DNA of 64,000 nucleotides from PALSA-1004 sp963829085 (GCA_963829085.1 CAWHHJ010000012.1:62001-126000), one strand, 5' to 3'; counted from the first letter of the stretch, positions 16,936 to 27,004 are shown. The notes: generated by a model not told the origin, from the sequence alone. Program-made: numbers and translations.

Positions 16936-19033
16936 TGAACCAAACGTTCCATGTGAATGTTGTTCCACGTGTCGAGCCGCGCTGTCCAGCCGGGCCGCAC
17001 GATGACCGTCGTGTCGTATTCTTCGATGATGAGCGGACCCTGCTGTGGTCGTGCTTCCAAGCTGCGCGCGCGCGATGACCGGCGTCATCAGCCATCCATG
17101 CTCTTCGCCATAAAACGCATTGCGCTGTGCTGACGTGACCGCACGCTCGTTGCCGCGCTGAACGCGATCGGGCATGCGCGGTGTCGCCGGCACGCCGCTG
17201 CAAATTGCCTTCACGGCAACGAACTGCAGCGCATCCCCGGGCGAGATGTAGCCGAACGTTTTCAGATGCTCGGCTTCGAACGCCTTCACGAGATCGTCGA
17301 ATGCACCCTGAGCTGCCGGATAGTTTGCCAGCGGCACGCCGAGCGGCGCAGTCTGACCCAGATACTTCATATCGAGCGAGATGGCGATGCGTTGCTGCTT
17401 CTTCTGAGTGAAACCCTGCTCGTCGAGCAATGTGCGGCCGCTCTCGATCAGCTCGGCCGCGACTGCATTGAGCTCGGCTACGGACGTCTTTCGGAGTGGA
17501 CGGTAGAAGCCTTTCACGAGCTGATGTTCTACATCCGCGAACAGCATGCCCAGCGCGCTGAACAACCCCGCAACCGGCGGTACTACGACATGCGTGAGGC
17601 CGCCCGCTTCAGCGAGCGTCGCGGCGTGCACCGGTCCATTGCCGCCGATTGCAAGCAGCGCAAATTTCGCCGGATCGCGGCCACGCTCGGATGAAATCGC
17701 GCGCAGCGCACGCAGCATGGTGGCGTTGGCGATCAAGTGGATGCCGTAGGCGCTGTCAGTTTCATCGAGCTTAAGTTGCCGGCCTATGCGTGCAATCGCA
17801 TCGCGTGCGCGCGCAAAGTTGAGCGGAAGCTCGCCGCCAACCAGCGCTTCGGGATTCAGGTATCCGAGCAACAGATTCGCGTCTGTTACTGTTGCCTCGC
17901 TACCGCCGCGGTCATAACAAACCGGTCCGGGATCCGCGCCTGCGCTGCGCGGGCCGACTTTGATGCCCCCGGCAGGATCGACCGCGGCAATGCTGCCGCC
18001 GCCGGCGCCCACTTCGGCAATGTCGATGGTCGGCACTTGCACGGGATATCCGGCGCCCTTGATCATGCGCTGACCGAGCACAGCGCCACCGCCGACCTCT
18101 GCTTCGCGACTGACGCCGAATTCATAGTCTTCGATGATCGTTGCCTTGGCGGTCGTGCCGCCCATGTCGAAGACAATCATGTCGCGCATGCCAATGTGAG
18201 TGCCGAGGCGCTGCCCGCCCAGCACGCCCGCTGCCGGACCGGATTCGATGATGGTAATCGGCGTGCTCGAAACGATCGCGCCCGGCGCAATGCCGCCGCT
18301 CGATTGCATGATCATCAGCGGCGCTTCGATGTTCAATGCCTTGAGCCGGTTTTCCAGCGCATCCACGTAGCTCTTCACAACCGGGCGGATGTATGCATTG
18401 ATGACTGAGGTGCTGGTGCGCTCGTATTCGCCGAGCTGCGGCAGGAGCGCCGTCGACGGTGTTACGGAGACTGCGGGCAGGCGGGTTCGAAAGAATTCGG
18501 CGGCCTCGATCTCGTGGCGATTGTTCGCGCACGAATTGATGAAGCAGATTGCGAGGGCGCTGATGCCCTCAGCTTCGAGTGCTTGCGCAATGCCTTCGAG
18601 CGCGCTTTTGTCGAGTGGCCGCACGATGTTGCCGTCGGCGCCCATGCGTTCCGCTACTTCAAAGCGCAGCCGCCGCGGCACAAGCGGTTCGGGCTTGCGG
18701 AATTCGACATCGTAAGGGCGTGGCGCCCGGAATCTCGCCAGCTCGAGCACATCACGGAATCCGCGCGGTCGTCAGCAACGCGACCTTGACGCCTTTGCGC
18801 TCGATGATCGTGTTCGTCGCGATCGTCGTGGCATGCACGAATTCGACGACGCTCTGCGCATCGATCGCAAGCTCACGACACAGGTCAGCTACGCCGTCCT
18901 CGATCGCTGCACTGTAATCAGCGGGCGTCGACAGCAGTTTTTTACTGTAGACGGTTCCTTGCGCGGAAATCATGACGATATCGGTGAACGTGCCGCCGAT
19001 ATCCACGCCCAGCCTGTTTTGCGATTTGTTCAT
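16932..19033 (-). pseudogene. HyuA-type ATP-dependent hydantoinase/oxoprolinase subunit with two frameshifts
   Basis: The start at ATG 19033 gives G-V-D-I-G-G-T-F-T-D, the ATP-binding signature, and H-A-T-T-I-A-T-N-T-I-I-E. The frame ends early near 18760 and resumes as F-R-D-V-L-E-L-A in another frame. It then runs through V-F-D-M-G-G-T-T-A-K and G-A-G-G-G-S-I-A to G-W-L-M-T-P-V. A second shift, inside an alternating GC run at 17061-17074, precedes G-P-L-I-I-E-E-Y-D-T-T-V. That last frame ends in a TGA that overlaps the HyuB start. Both shifts are single-base events, and with both repaired the gene is complete (about 700 residues). The coupled layout with intact hyuB argues that the gene was recently functional or that these are base-call errors. 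Confidence 0.88.
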
Positions 19034-19151
19034 AATCCAGAGTGGTCAAGGCACGCGGGACGCCGACAAATCGTTCGCAAGTCTTGGGCGTGGCAGCAAA
19101 ACTATAGGATCGCGCCGGCGCGCCAACAACCGATTTGTTTGCGCGCTATAG

Positions 19152-19166
19152 ATGACTTAAACTCAT
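19152..19166 (+). promoter_or_regulatory. Candidate LysR-type T-N11-A box between hyuA and the LysR gene
   Basis: ATGACTTAAACTCAT has ATGA/TCAT arms and contains T-N11-A, the minimal LysR-type operator. It lies seven bases before the LysR start in the 139-base divergent region, so it could serve autoregulation and control of the hyu-type run. The short motif occurs often by chance. Confidence 0.3.
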
Positions 19167-19172
19167 GTATCC

Positions 19173-20120
19173 ATGAAGCGCCACCTACCGCCGCTCATCG
19201 CGTTGCGCGCCTTCGAGGCTGCTGGACGCCACGCGAGCTTTCTGCACGCTGCGTCCGAACTCAATGTGACGCAGAGCGCGGTAAGCCGCCACGTGAAGAA
19301 CCTCGAGACGTATCTGAACAAACCTTTATTTCAGCGTCTCACGCGCAAGGTGCAGCTCACTTCGTTCGGCAGGAATTACCTGAACGCCATTTCTGCGGGC
19401 CTCGACGAAATCGAGAGCGCGACGGTCCACGCACTGGCACCAAAGTCGACGCTCAAAGTCAGCATCATGCCGACTACTGCGAATCTATGGCTGTTGCCGC
19501 GACTCTCGTCATTCACCGAAGCCCACCACGACATCGAGGTTGACGTCGCGACCTCAATCCGGCCCGTGGATTTCCGCCAGGACGAAGTCGACGTGGCGGT
19601 GCGGCTGGGCCGCCGCCCGGGCCAGCGGTATCGTCCGGAGCAGCCGCGCATCTCGCATGAGATGGTTGCGAGCTGGGACGGCGTATACGCCCAGCGGTTG
19701 TGCAGCGAAATACTCGTTCCAGTATGCAGTAAAAAGATGCTGGCTGAAGGTCCGCCGCTCAAGACGCCTGCGGACCTGCGCCTGCACACATTGATCCACG
19801 TGGCAGGGCGCGACGCGGTATGGTCCGACTGGTTCAGAGCTGTCGGCGCACGCGATGTAACGGGAAAGAACAGACTCGTATTCGGGCATTTCTTCATGGC
19901 GCTGCAGGCCGCGCGCAATCACCGCGGTATCGCAATTGCGTCCGTATTGCATTTGCAGAGTCTCGACTGGCTCGACGAGCTTGCGTTCCCCTTCGACGCG
20001 CGTGTCAAAAGTGCGGGCGAATACTATTTTCTCTGTCGCGAACGGGATGGCAATCTGCGGCCGGTGCGACTGTTCAAGAGATGGCTTGCCCGCCAGGTGA
20101 AGCTGTGCCGCACGATCTGA
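19173..20120 (+). CDS. LysR-family transcriptional regulator (GcvA-like)
   Basis: A 315-residue regulator. The winged helix-turn-helix is at residues 7-65, with A-F-E-A-A-G-R-H-A-S-F and L-N-V-T-Q-S-A-V-S-R-H-V-K-N-L-E. The C-terminal co-inducer domain starts near residue 92 (S-I-M-P-T-T-A-N-L-W-L-L-P-R-L). The order R-A-F-E-A-A and the length match GcvA-type members, which often control amino acid catabolism. It is divergently transcribed from the hyuA-HyuB-Bug-racemase run with 139 bases between, the classical arrangement of a LysR regulator and its target operon. A downstream GNAT gene follows after 25 bases. Confidence 0.93.
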   Translation: MKRHLPPLIALRAFEAAGRHASFLHAASELNVTQSAVSRHVKNLETYLNKPLFQRLTRKVQLTSFGRNYLNAISAGLDEIESATVHALAPKSTLKVSIMPTTANLWLLPRLSSFTEAHHDIEVDVATSIRPVDFRQDEVDVAVRLGRRPGQRYRPEQPRISHEMVASWDGVYAQRLCSEILVPVCSKKMLAEGPPLKTPADLRLHTLIHVAGRDAVWSDWFRAVGARDVTGKNRLVFGHFFMALQAARNHRGIAIASVLHLQSLDWLDELAFPFDARVKSAGEYYFLCRERDGNLRPVRLFKRWLARQVKLCRTI

Positions 20121-20145
20121 GGTACGCAGACGCCGGGTATCGTCT

Positions 20146-20652
20146 GTGAGGACGGAGTTCAGGCCCGCGCGCGCAGAAGACGTCGCTTACATCGTGGACC
20201 TACTTGCCGACGATCCCCTCGGCGCCACACGCGAAGCCGCAGCGCGACCGATAGATCAGCGGTATCTCGATGCATTCAAAGCGATCGATGCCGATCCGAA
20301 TAATGAATTGCTCGTCGCAGCGCGCGCCGGGCAAGTTCTCGGCGTGTGCCAGGTCACTTTCATACCTTCACTGACTTACACGGGCAGTCGGCGGGCGCTG
20401 ATCGAAGGGGTGCGCATAGGCGCTGAAGCAGGGTCCCAGGGTCTTGGCAAGGCGATGGTGAAGCTCGCGATCAGCAGGGCGCATGAGCGCGGCTGCCGGC
20501 TGGTGCAGCTTACGACGGACAAGTCACGCCCTGCTGCCAAGCGTTTCTACCAGAGTCTTGGCTTCATCGATTCGCATGACGGCATGAAGATGCTGCTCGA
20601 GCGGGAAGCTGCAACTATCAGCGGTGTAACAGGCCCCACACCATCTTTGTAG
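20146..20652 (+). CDS. GNAT-family N-acetyltransferase
   Basis: A 168-residue acetyl-CoA-dependent acyltransferase. The N-terminal strand F-R-P-A-R-A-E-D is followed by the acetyl-CoA pyrophosphate loop in V-R-I-G-A-E-A-G-S-Q-G-L-G-K-A-M (about residues 93-108) and the C-terminal block A-A-K-R-F-Y-Q-S-L-G-F. The start is GTG 20146. The substrate amine is not predictable. It is 25 bases after the LysR gene and could be co-transcribed. The 3' end overlaps the 3' end of the opposite-strand tauE-like gene by about 35 bases. Confidence 0.9.
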   Translation: MRTEFRPARAEDVAYIVDLLADDPLGATREAAARPIDQRYLDAFKAIDADPNNELLVAARAGQVLGVCQVTFIPSLTYTGSRRALIEGVRIGAEAGSQGLGKAMVKLAISRAHERGCRLVQLTTDKSRPAAKRFYQSLGFIDSHDGMKMLLEREAATISGVTGPTPSL

Positions 20653-21419
20653 CGAGCGCATAGAGCACGAAGGCGAAAACCCGCTTGAGTCTTGCGCCGG
20701 GCGTGCGATGTGCGACGCTCGCGCCAAGCGGCGCCATGATTACGCTGGCAATCACGATCCACAGGACTGCCGGTAAATACACGAAACCAACGCTGTGATT
20801 CGGCAGATCCCGCACGGTCAGTCCGGAAAGTACGTAGCCTGCCGTACCGGCAAATGCGAGCGGCCATCCGACCGCTGCTGCGGTGCCAATCGCCTGATGC
20901 ACCGGCACGTTGCGGCTGACGAGAAAAGGTACGGTCAATGACGCGCCCGCCAGCGCGGCCAGGCTCGCGAGTGCGCCTATGATGCCGCCGGCAATCCACA
21001 TACCACTGGTGCCCGGCAATGCGCGTGTCGCTTTCGGCTTGAGATCGAGCAGCAGTTGCGTCGCGCTGAAGAAAACCACCACAGCAAACAGGATGCCGAG
21101 CAAAAGCGCATTGAAGTAACTCGCGAGCATCGCGCCGCCGAACGTACCCGCTAGCACGCCCGGAATCATGTCCCTCAAAATGCGCCAGTTCACTGCACCG
21201 CGGCGGTGATGACTGATGACGCTCGAGGCGGATGTAAACAAGATGGTCGCCATCGCAGTGCCAAGCGCTAGATGCACGACACGATCCGGTGCGAGTTGTT
21301 TGCTCGCGAAATATCAATGTGAGTATGGGCACCATTGCAGATCCGCCGCCGACACCGAGCAAGCCGGAGAAAAAGCCGGCGAACGCGCCGAGCGCGAGAT
21401 ATGCCCACCACCAATCCAT
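20618..21419 (-). pseudogene. TauE/SafE-type membrane permease, frameshifted
   Basis: Membrane permease of the sulfite exporter/organosulfonate family (TauE/SafE). The start at ATG 21419 gives G-F-F-S-G-L-L-G-V-G-G-G-S-A-M-V-P-I, the conserved N-terminal glycine motif. Near 21308 one extra base shifts the frame; the other frame continues with S-K-Q-L-A-P-D and H-L-A-L-G-T-A-M-A-T-I, then several hydrophobic helices to L-L-H-R at 20618. Repaired, it is about 266 residues, normal for the family. It starts five bases after the stop of the Crp-like gene, so they form a two-gene operon. Inactivation or sequence error cannot be separated here. Confidence 0.85.
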
Positions 21420-21424
21420 TCAAT

Positions 21425-22103
21425 CTATCCCGTGTGTATGAAGTCATTCAGCATGCGCTCGCTGTCAATGCGAATGCTGCGGCGGGCGATGGTCAGGATG
21501 CCGCGCTTGCTCAAGTGACCGAGTACACGAGTTACGGTTTGGCGATTCACACCGGCCATATTCGCGATTTCCTGGTGGCTGAGCGGGACGCCCGAGATCG
21601 ATCGAGTCGAGCCGGCGCTCGCCGTGTTGCAGGCCCATGTGCAGAACGAGCTTCGCAACACGATGAGAAGCGTCGTCTGCGACCACGTTAACGAGCGTGT
21701 TTGCAAGGATGCCAAGGCGCGCTGTCATGGTTCTGCGACACATGCGCGCAGCATCCGCATGGCAATCCAGGAAGCGGCCAAACGATGCGTCCGGAACGAT
21801 GGCTACTTCGGACTCATCGCACGCCTGCACGTTGATGCGGCGTCCCTTGCCTGACGGTACTTCGGTAAGGCCGAAAATTTCTCCGGGAAAGCAGAACCAC
21901 AGGATTACTTCGCGGCCGGTAGCGGTGAGCCTGAAAAACTTGAGCCGCCCGCGCAACAGGATGTATGCGGCCTGCGTGACATCGCCCACACGGAATACGA
22001 ACTCGCCACGCTGGAACAGTCGCCGTTTCGCGATCCGCAGCAACGCCTGCTGCTCGCGCGTGGAGATTTGTCCCAAGAAATCCGTAGCGTGGTTGCCGGT
22101 CAC
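21425..22103 (-). pseudogene. Crp/Fnr-family regulator, frameshifted before its DNA-binding helix
   Basis: The GTG start at 22103 (GGGAG upstream) leads into a cyclic-nucleotide-type sensor barrel with F-R-V-G-D-V-T-Q-A-A-Y-I-L-L-R-G and F-P-G-E-I-F-G-L-T-E. After L-D-S-I-D-L near 21595 the frame is shifted. The true C-terminus, L-S-H-Q-E-I-A-N-M-A-G-V-N-R-Q-T-V-T-R-V-L, a Crp-type helix-turn-helix, lies in another frame and ends at 21425. The repaired length is about 225 residues. It directly precedes the tauE-like gene and probably regulated it; both are broken as given. Confidence 0.85.
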
Positions 22104-22183
22104 CGCACCGCTCCCTGTTATGCGGCAGATACTAATACGAATTGTCTTCTGGAAGACAGACCCCGCCGCTGCGGCCTGATGTA

Positions 22184-23767
22184 ATGAACAGCGCCCGCTT
22201 TAGCACGTCCCAGAGCCAGCGTCAGGGAGATCCGGCCGTGAAATTCGAAAAGCAGATCAGGGAACACGCCGAGCGCAGCGTGCGCGCCAGGGCGATGGGC
22301 GGCTCAAAAAAACTGGCGAAGCGCAAAGAATCCGGGTTGATGGATGTGCGGGCGCGCATCGATTATCTGCTCGACGCCGGATCATTCCGCGAATCCGGTT
22401 TGTTCGGCGTTTCGTACCTCCCCGAAATGCGCGACTCCACGCCTTGCGACGGCAAGGTAACCGGCTTTGGAAAACTTGCCGGCCGGCGCATTGGCGTTGT
22501 CGGCTATGACTTCACCGTAAAAGGCTCGTCCTCGAGTTACACGAATAACCGCAAGATGGCGCACGTGAAAGATATCGGCACCCGGCGCGGATTCCCGATT
22601 GTTTTTCTCGGCGAATCCACCGGCGTGCGCATGCCCGACATCATGGGTGAAGGCATGGGCATGAATTTCGAAGGCAACCGTTTTCTGCGCACGCGCGAGG
22701 CGCCATGGGCTGCGGCTATTCTCGGCAACGCGTTCGGATCAGCGGCGTGGCACGCGTGCTGCGCTGATTTTTGCGTCATGCGCAAAGGCGCCGTGATGGC
22801 CGTCGCGAGTCCACGCGTCGTCTCGATGTCTCTCGGGCGAGAGGTCACGCCGGAGGAACTCGGCGGGTGGCAGGTGCTCGCCGAACATTCGGGTTTTGCG
22901 GATGTAATCGCGGATGACGACCAGCAGGCGATCGACGCTATCAAGCGCTTCCTGAGTTATCTGCCGACGAATTGCCGGCAGCCGCCGCCTATCGCCGACG
23001 TCCCTGCCGGCTCGGACGCCGGCGTGAAGAACATTCTGGATTTAATTCCTGAGTCGCCGACGCAGGTGTACGACGTGCGCAAGGTGATTCAGTCCTTCGC
23101 CGACCTCGACAGCTTTTTCGAAATCAAGGAACGCTTCGGCCGCAGTATCACCACGGCGTTCACGCGGATCGACGGCCGCAGCGTCGGCATCATTGCGAAT
23201 AACCCGCAGTTCAAGGGCGGCGCAATGGATGCGGACGCCTGCAGCAAGGCGACCGATTTCATTGTGCTTTGCGATTCATACAACGTTCCGCTCGTGTTTT
23301 TGCAGGATCAACCGGGATTTCTTATCGGCCCCGAAGCGGAAAAGCGCGGTGTGATCGGCAAGGTCATCAACTGGATGAATGCGCTCCTGCAAGCTACGGT
23401 GCCGAAGATCAGCATCATTCTGCGCAAAAGCTACGGGCGCGGGTTCATCAACATGGGTGGCGCCGGCATTGCAGATGAGATCGCCGCATGGTGGACTACC
23501 GAGGTGAGCTTCATGAATCCGCGCACCGCCGTGACTGTCGTGCATGGACTCAAGGAAGAAGACGATCCCGAACGCTTTGAGACCTTGCTCAGAGAAATGG
23601 CGCGTCACGGCGCGGCGTACGACCTCGGCGCCGTGTTCGGCGTGAAGGAAGTGCTCGATCCGCGCGAGACACGCGAGTATCTGGTCGAGATGCTCGACAT
23701 CCATACGTCGCGGCTCACGAATGGAGTAGGGCGGCATCTGCTCGCGAGCTGGCCCACGAGTTATTGA
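22184..23767 (+). CDS. Acyl-CoA carboxylase carboxyltransferase subunit (propionyl/methylcrotonyl-CoA type)
   Basis: Biotin-dependent carboxyltransferase beta chain of 527 residues, with both crotonase-like halves. The N-terminal half has G-K-V-T-G-F-G-K and F-L-G-E-S-T-G-V-R-M-P-D. The C-terminal half has G-I-I-A-N-N-P-Q-F-K-G-G-A-M-D, F-L-Q-D-Q-P-G-F-L-I-G and S-Y-G-R-G-F-I-N-M-G-G, which form the biotin and acyl-CoA pockets. ATG 22184 is used; 14 more codons upstream are open but unlikely. No biotin carboxylase or biotin carrier gene is next to it, so it must share a partner encoded elsewhere or act as a sodium-pump-like or other variant. It is 20 bases before an enolase-superfamily gene. 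Confidence 0.92.
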   Translation: MNSARFSTSQSQRQGDPAVKFEKQIREHAERSVRARAMGGSKKLAKRKESGLMDVRARIDYLLDAGSFRESGLFGVSYLPEMRDSTPCDGKVTGFGKLAGRRIGVVGYDFTVKGSSSSYTNNRKMAHVKDIGTRRGFPIVFLGESTGVRMPDIMGEGMGMNFEGNRFLRTREAPWAAAILGNAFGSAAWHACCADFCVMRKGAVMAVASPRVVSMSLGREVTPEELGGWQVLAEHSGFADVIADDDQQAIDAIKRFLSYLPTNCRQPPPIADVPAGSDAGVKNILDLIPESPTQVYDVRKVIQSFADLDSFFEIKERFGRSITTAFTRIDGRSVGIIANNPQFKGGAMDADACSKATDFIVLCDSYNVPLVFLQDQPGFLIGPEAEKRGVIGKVINWMNALLQATVPKISIILRKSYGRGFINMGGAGIADEIAAWWTTEVSFMNPRTAVTVVHGLKEEDDPERFETLLREMARHGAAYDLGAVFGVKEVLDPRETREYLVEMLDIHTSRLTNGVGRHLLASWPTSY

Positions 23768-23787
23768 AACAAGCCGGAAAGGCAACA

Positions 23788-24957
23788 ATGAAAATCGCGA
23801 GCATCGAAGCAATCCCCGTGTGGTACGAGCCAACCGATGAATATCACGCGCTCTTCGGTTCGGATAAGAAAAAGGGGTCGATGGTGCATGCGCGCGAAGG
23901 CTGGTTCGCGAACATCGAGTACAAGGAAAATGTTTTCGTCAAAGTCACGACTGACGAAGGCATCGTCGGCTGGGGCGAGGCATGTGCGCATCCCGTTACC
24001 AGCGAAACGCAGGCAGGCATTGTATCGACGGTAGAGTTATTTGGCCGCGCCATCGGCGGCAAAGACCCGTTCCAGATTGGCGCGATTCACGCAGCGCTCG
24101 ATCATCTGTTTCTGCAAGGCAACGCCGGCGCTCGCAGCGCAATTGACATTGCGCTCTACGACATCATGGGCAAGGCATCCGGCCAGCCCGTTTATAACCT
24201 GTTGGGCGGCGCGTTCCAGACTACTTTCGGGCAGTTGGCGACGATGCCGCGCGCTGAACCCAAACGCATGGCGCAGCATGCGCAGGCGCTGCTTAAACGC
24301 GGCTACACCTGCTTCGAACCCAAGATGACGGGACGTCTCGAATCGCTTGACGCGGATGCGGATCGTCTCGAAGCGATTCTCAAGGTCGTTCCTGCTTCCG
24401 CGCTGGTCATCGCCGATCCCAACCAGCTGTGGGGCACTGCCAAAGCGACGATAGAAGTACTGTTACGCAGATTTCCGAAAGTACCGAATCTTGCAATCGA
24501 ACAACCGGTGATGGGCCAGGACCTGAAAGGACTCGCGGCAATTACGCAGGCAGTGCCGCATATCGTTGTCGCTGATGAGGCGATTCAGAATCTGGCAACG
24601 ATGATTGAGATATCGTCGCGCCGCATCGCAGACATGGTCAGTCTCAAGCTCGGCAAATGCGGCGGATTTTATAAGGCGCTGCAGATGATGCGCATTGCGG
24701 AAGCCGCCAACTTGCCGGTGCGCATCGATTGGACGCAGGGAAGCGCGCTGCTCGACACGGCGACCGCGCATTTGCACGCGGCGGTGCGGCTCGTCGGCTG
24801 CGATCCGGGGATGGACTATCAACTGCGCATCAAAGATCGCCCGGTAGCGGACGGCGGGGCGGTAATCAAAGGCGGAAAAATAGTTATGCCGACTGCGCCC
24901 GGCCTCGGCCTCACGGTCGATGAGAAACTCATCCGCCGGCTTGCGAAACGCCGTTGA
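23788..24957 (+). CDS. Mandelate racemase/muconate lactonizing enzyme-family protein (enolase superfamily)
   Basis: A 389-residue Mg-dependent enzyme that abstracts the alpha proton of a carboxylate, for example as a sugar-acid dehydratase or racemase. The capping domain includes G-W-G-E-A-C-A-H-P near residue 55. In the barrel, F-E-P-K-M-T carries the catalytic Lys strand, and the metal ligands are likely D-P-N-Q-L-W, I-E-Q-P-V and V-A-D-E-A, followed by S-L-K-L-G-K-C-G-G. GGAAAGG precedes the ATG at 23788. It is tightly linked to the carboxyltransferase before and the sulfotransferase after. The substrate is not determinable. Confidence 0.92.
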   Translation: MKIASIEAIPVWYEPTDEYHALFGSDKKKGSMVHAREGWFANIEYKENVFVKVTTDEGIVGWGEACAHPVTSETQAGIVSTVELFGRAIGGKDPFQIGAIHAALDHLFLQGNAGARSAIDIALYDIMGKASGQPVYNLLGGAFQTTFGQLATMPRAEPKRMAQHAQALLKRGYTCFEPKMTGRLESLDADADRLEAILKVVPASALVIADPNQLWGTAKATIEVLLRRFPKVPNLAIEQPVMGQDLKGLAAITQAVPHIVVADEAIQNLATMIEISSRRIADMVSLKLGKCGGFYKALQMMRIAEAANLPVRIDWTQGSALLDTATAHLHAAVRLVGCDPGMDYQLRIKDRPVADGGAVIKGGKIVMPTAPGLGLTVDEKLIRRLAKRR

Positions 24958-24965
24958 GCCAGCGA

Positions 24966-25982
24966 ATGTCCATGGCGCCTCACGATAGACCGTTTTTTAT
25001 TGTAAGCGCGCCGCGCTCGGGATCGACGCTTCTCCGACTCATGCTCGATGCGCACCCGAACCTCGCAGTTCCGCCGCCCGATTGGCTGTTCGACCTGGTG
25101 TACCCTTATCTCTATAGTTATGGCGATCTGCGCAAACCGGCGAACCTGCTTGCGCTGGCCGCAGATATGCTCGCCACGCCGACGATAAAAAAGTGGCCGG
25201 CAAAGCCTGCGCCGGACGAATTGGTGAAGCTATCGTCCGAACAGACATTCGCCGGTCTGTATGCAGCGCTGCACGATTGGTACGCCCGCATCGAGAAAAA
25301 AGTCCGCTGGGGCGAGAAGACGCCGCGCAACAGTTTTTGGGTCGATGAAATCAGCGCCTTGTGGCCCGGTGCCCAGTTCATTCACATCGTGCGTGATGGC
25401 CGCGATCAGGCGATCGACATATCAGATTCGTTGTTGTGGCCCTACTCGGTTTATTCGGGTGCTTTGCTGTGGCAGCGCTATGTCGTCGCCATACGCGATG
25501 CGGCGCAACGACTGGCCGCAGGCTCATTTCTCGAAATACGCTATGAAGATTTATGTGCCGATCCGGAAAAAATCGTTAAGCAGATTTGCGAATTCCTCGG
25601 CGAACGCCTTGATCAGCGCATGCTAAGGCCGCATGAGACACGGTCGGCGCAAGAGTGGAGCACGCATCCGCTGCACGCAAAGACGGCGCAACCGATCTCG
25701 ACCGGATATTGCGAAATGTACAACACACGACTCGGTGCAAGTGATGTGGCGGTGCTGGAGGCGGTCATCGGACCTACGTTGACAGGTTTCGGATATTCGC
25801 TCGCAGGAAAGTCGGGCGCGCTGACGCCGCTTGTTGCTGCACGAATGTTGGAGAGCGACACGATTACCAATCCTGAAAATGTCGACTATCGGCGCAAGCA
25901 TGAGGAAGGACGTAAGAAGCGTCGGGAGCAGGGTGTATGGTGTGACGAAGATCGTGATTCGCTTCTGTGGAGCATGAACTGA
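24966..25982 (+). CDS. Sulfotransferase-family protein (PAPS-dependent)
   Basis: Transfers sulfate from PAPS to a hydroxyl or amine. The 5'-phosphosulfate loop is S-A-P-R-S-G-S-T-L-L-R near residue 14, and the 3'-phosphate site is H-I-V-R-D-G-R-D-Q-A near residue 142, followed by R-Y-E-D-L-C-A-D-P. The tail is Lys/Arg/Glu-rich. The frame is open from a TTG at 24954 that overlaps the preceding stop; ATG 24966 or 24972 are reasonable starts and none has a strong ribosome site. A sulfotransferase beside carboxyl-acid enzymes and a Bug receptor is unusual and hints at metabolism of a sulfated or hydroxylated acid. Confidence 0.88.
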   Translation: MSMAPHDRPFFIVSAPRSGSTLLRLMLDAHPNLAVPPPDWLFDLVYPYLYSYGDLRKPANLLALAADMLATPTIKKWPAKPAPDELVKLSSEQTFAGLYAALHDWYARIEKKVRWGEKTPRNSFWVDEISALWPGAQFIHIVRDGRDQAIDISDSLLWPYSVYSGALLWQRYVVAIRDAAQRLAAGSFLEIRYEDLCADPEKIVKQICEFLGERLDQRMLRPHETRSAQEWSTHPLHAKTAQPISTGYCEMYNTRLGASDVAVLEAVIGPTLTGFGYSLAGKSGALTPLVAARMLESDTITNPENVDYRRKHEEGRKKRREQGVWCDEDRDSLLWSMN

Positions 25983-26013
25983 CGGGCGGCGCCGCGCATA
26001 AGGGACAGACCGC

Positions 26014-26983
26014 ATGAGGACAATTCGCGTCATCGCACGGTGTTGCCTCATCGCTGTAACCGTCACTGCTGTCGCAAGCGCGGCCGCTTACCCTGAGAAA
26101 TCCGTGCGAATTATCGTGCCGTTTCCGGCGGGCGGCGGTACCGATCTCTTCGCGCGCGCGATCGCACAGAAACTGGCCAGCGCCCTGTCGCAGCAATTCG
26201 TAACTGACAATCGCGCAGGTGCGGGCGGAATGATCGGTTCGGACATGGTCGCGCGCGCAGCGCCCGACGGATACACGCTGCTTGTAACATCTTCGAGCAC
26301 GCTGTCCATCGTGCCGCATCTGACGCGTAAGCCGCTTTACGATCCGCTCAAGGATTTCTCGCCGATTGCGCTGATTGCATCCGCCCCGAATGTACTCGTT
26401 GTTCATCCTTCGGTGCCTGCACACTCCGTCAAACAGCTCGTGCAACTGGCCAGGGCGCAGCCCGGGGCTGCTCAATGTCGCATCAAATGGCAGCGGCACA
26501 TTGAGTCATCTGACCGCAGAACTCTTCAAGATCCAGACAGGGATCAACCTCGTGCACATTCCCTATAAGGGAGGACCGCCGGCGGTCGTTGATCTCGTTG
26601 CCGGACAGGTTTCGATGTTGTTTGCGGCATTGCCGACTGTGCTGCCACAAGTGCGCAGCGGCAGACTCCGGATGCTTGGTGTAACGGGTGACAAGCGCAT
26701 TGCGGCGGTAAAAGAAATTCCGACCGTTGCGGAGTCGCTGCCCGGATTCGAATCCGTTCAATGGTGGGGCCTGCTGGCGCCAGCAGCGATCGCAAGTGAG
26801 CTCATCGAGAAGCTGAACGGTGAAGTGACCAGGGCGATCAGCGATCCGGACATCAGGACGCGTTTTTCGGGCGAAGGCGCCGAGGCGCAAGGCGGCAGCC
26901 CGAAAGATTTCGCGCTTTATATGAAGAGTGATTTCGAGCGATGGGGCAAAGTAGTCAAGGAAGCCGGCATATTCGCCGAATGA
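26014..26983 (+). pseudogene. TctC/Bug substrate-binding protein, frameshifted; close paralogue of the one at 60586
   Basis: ATG 26014 (AAGGGA upstream) starts a signal peptide and I-V-P-F-P-A-G-G-G-T-D-L-F-A-R-A-I-A-Q-K-L. The frame breaks in GCCCGGGG near 26460-26468; the second part, V-A-S-N-G-S-G-T-L-S-H-L-T, is in another frame and ends normally at 26983. Segments such as T-L-S-I-V-P-H and K-P-L-Y-D-P-L-K-D-F-S-P-I closely match the Bug protein at 60586-61554, so these two probably bind related ligands. It is the last gene of the plus-strand run starting at 22184. The lesion sits in a G/C run, a common place for base-calling error. Confidence 0.86.
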
Positions 26984-27004
26984 CTGCGGCTGTGACGCTG
27001 CCGC

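Noticed and set aside
15301..16938. Long open frame of 545 codons on the plus strand opposite hyuB
   Set aside because: It is a mirror of the strongly conserved hyuB coding strand and has no family motif; GC-rich genes often give such shadows.
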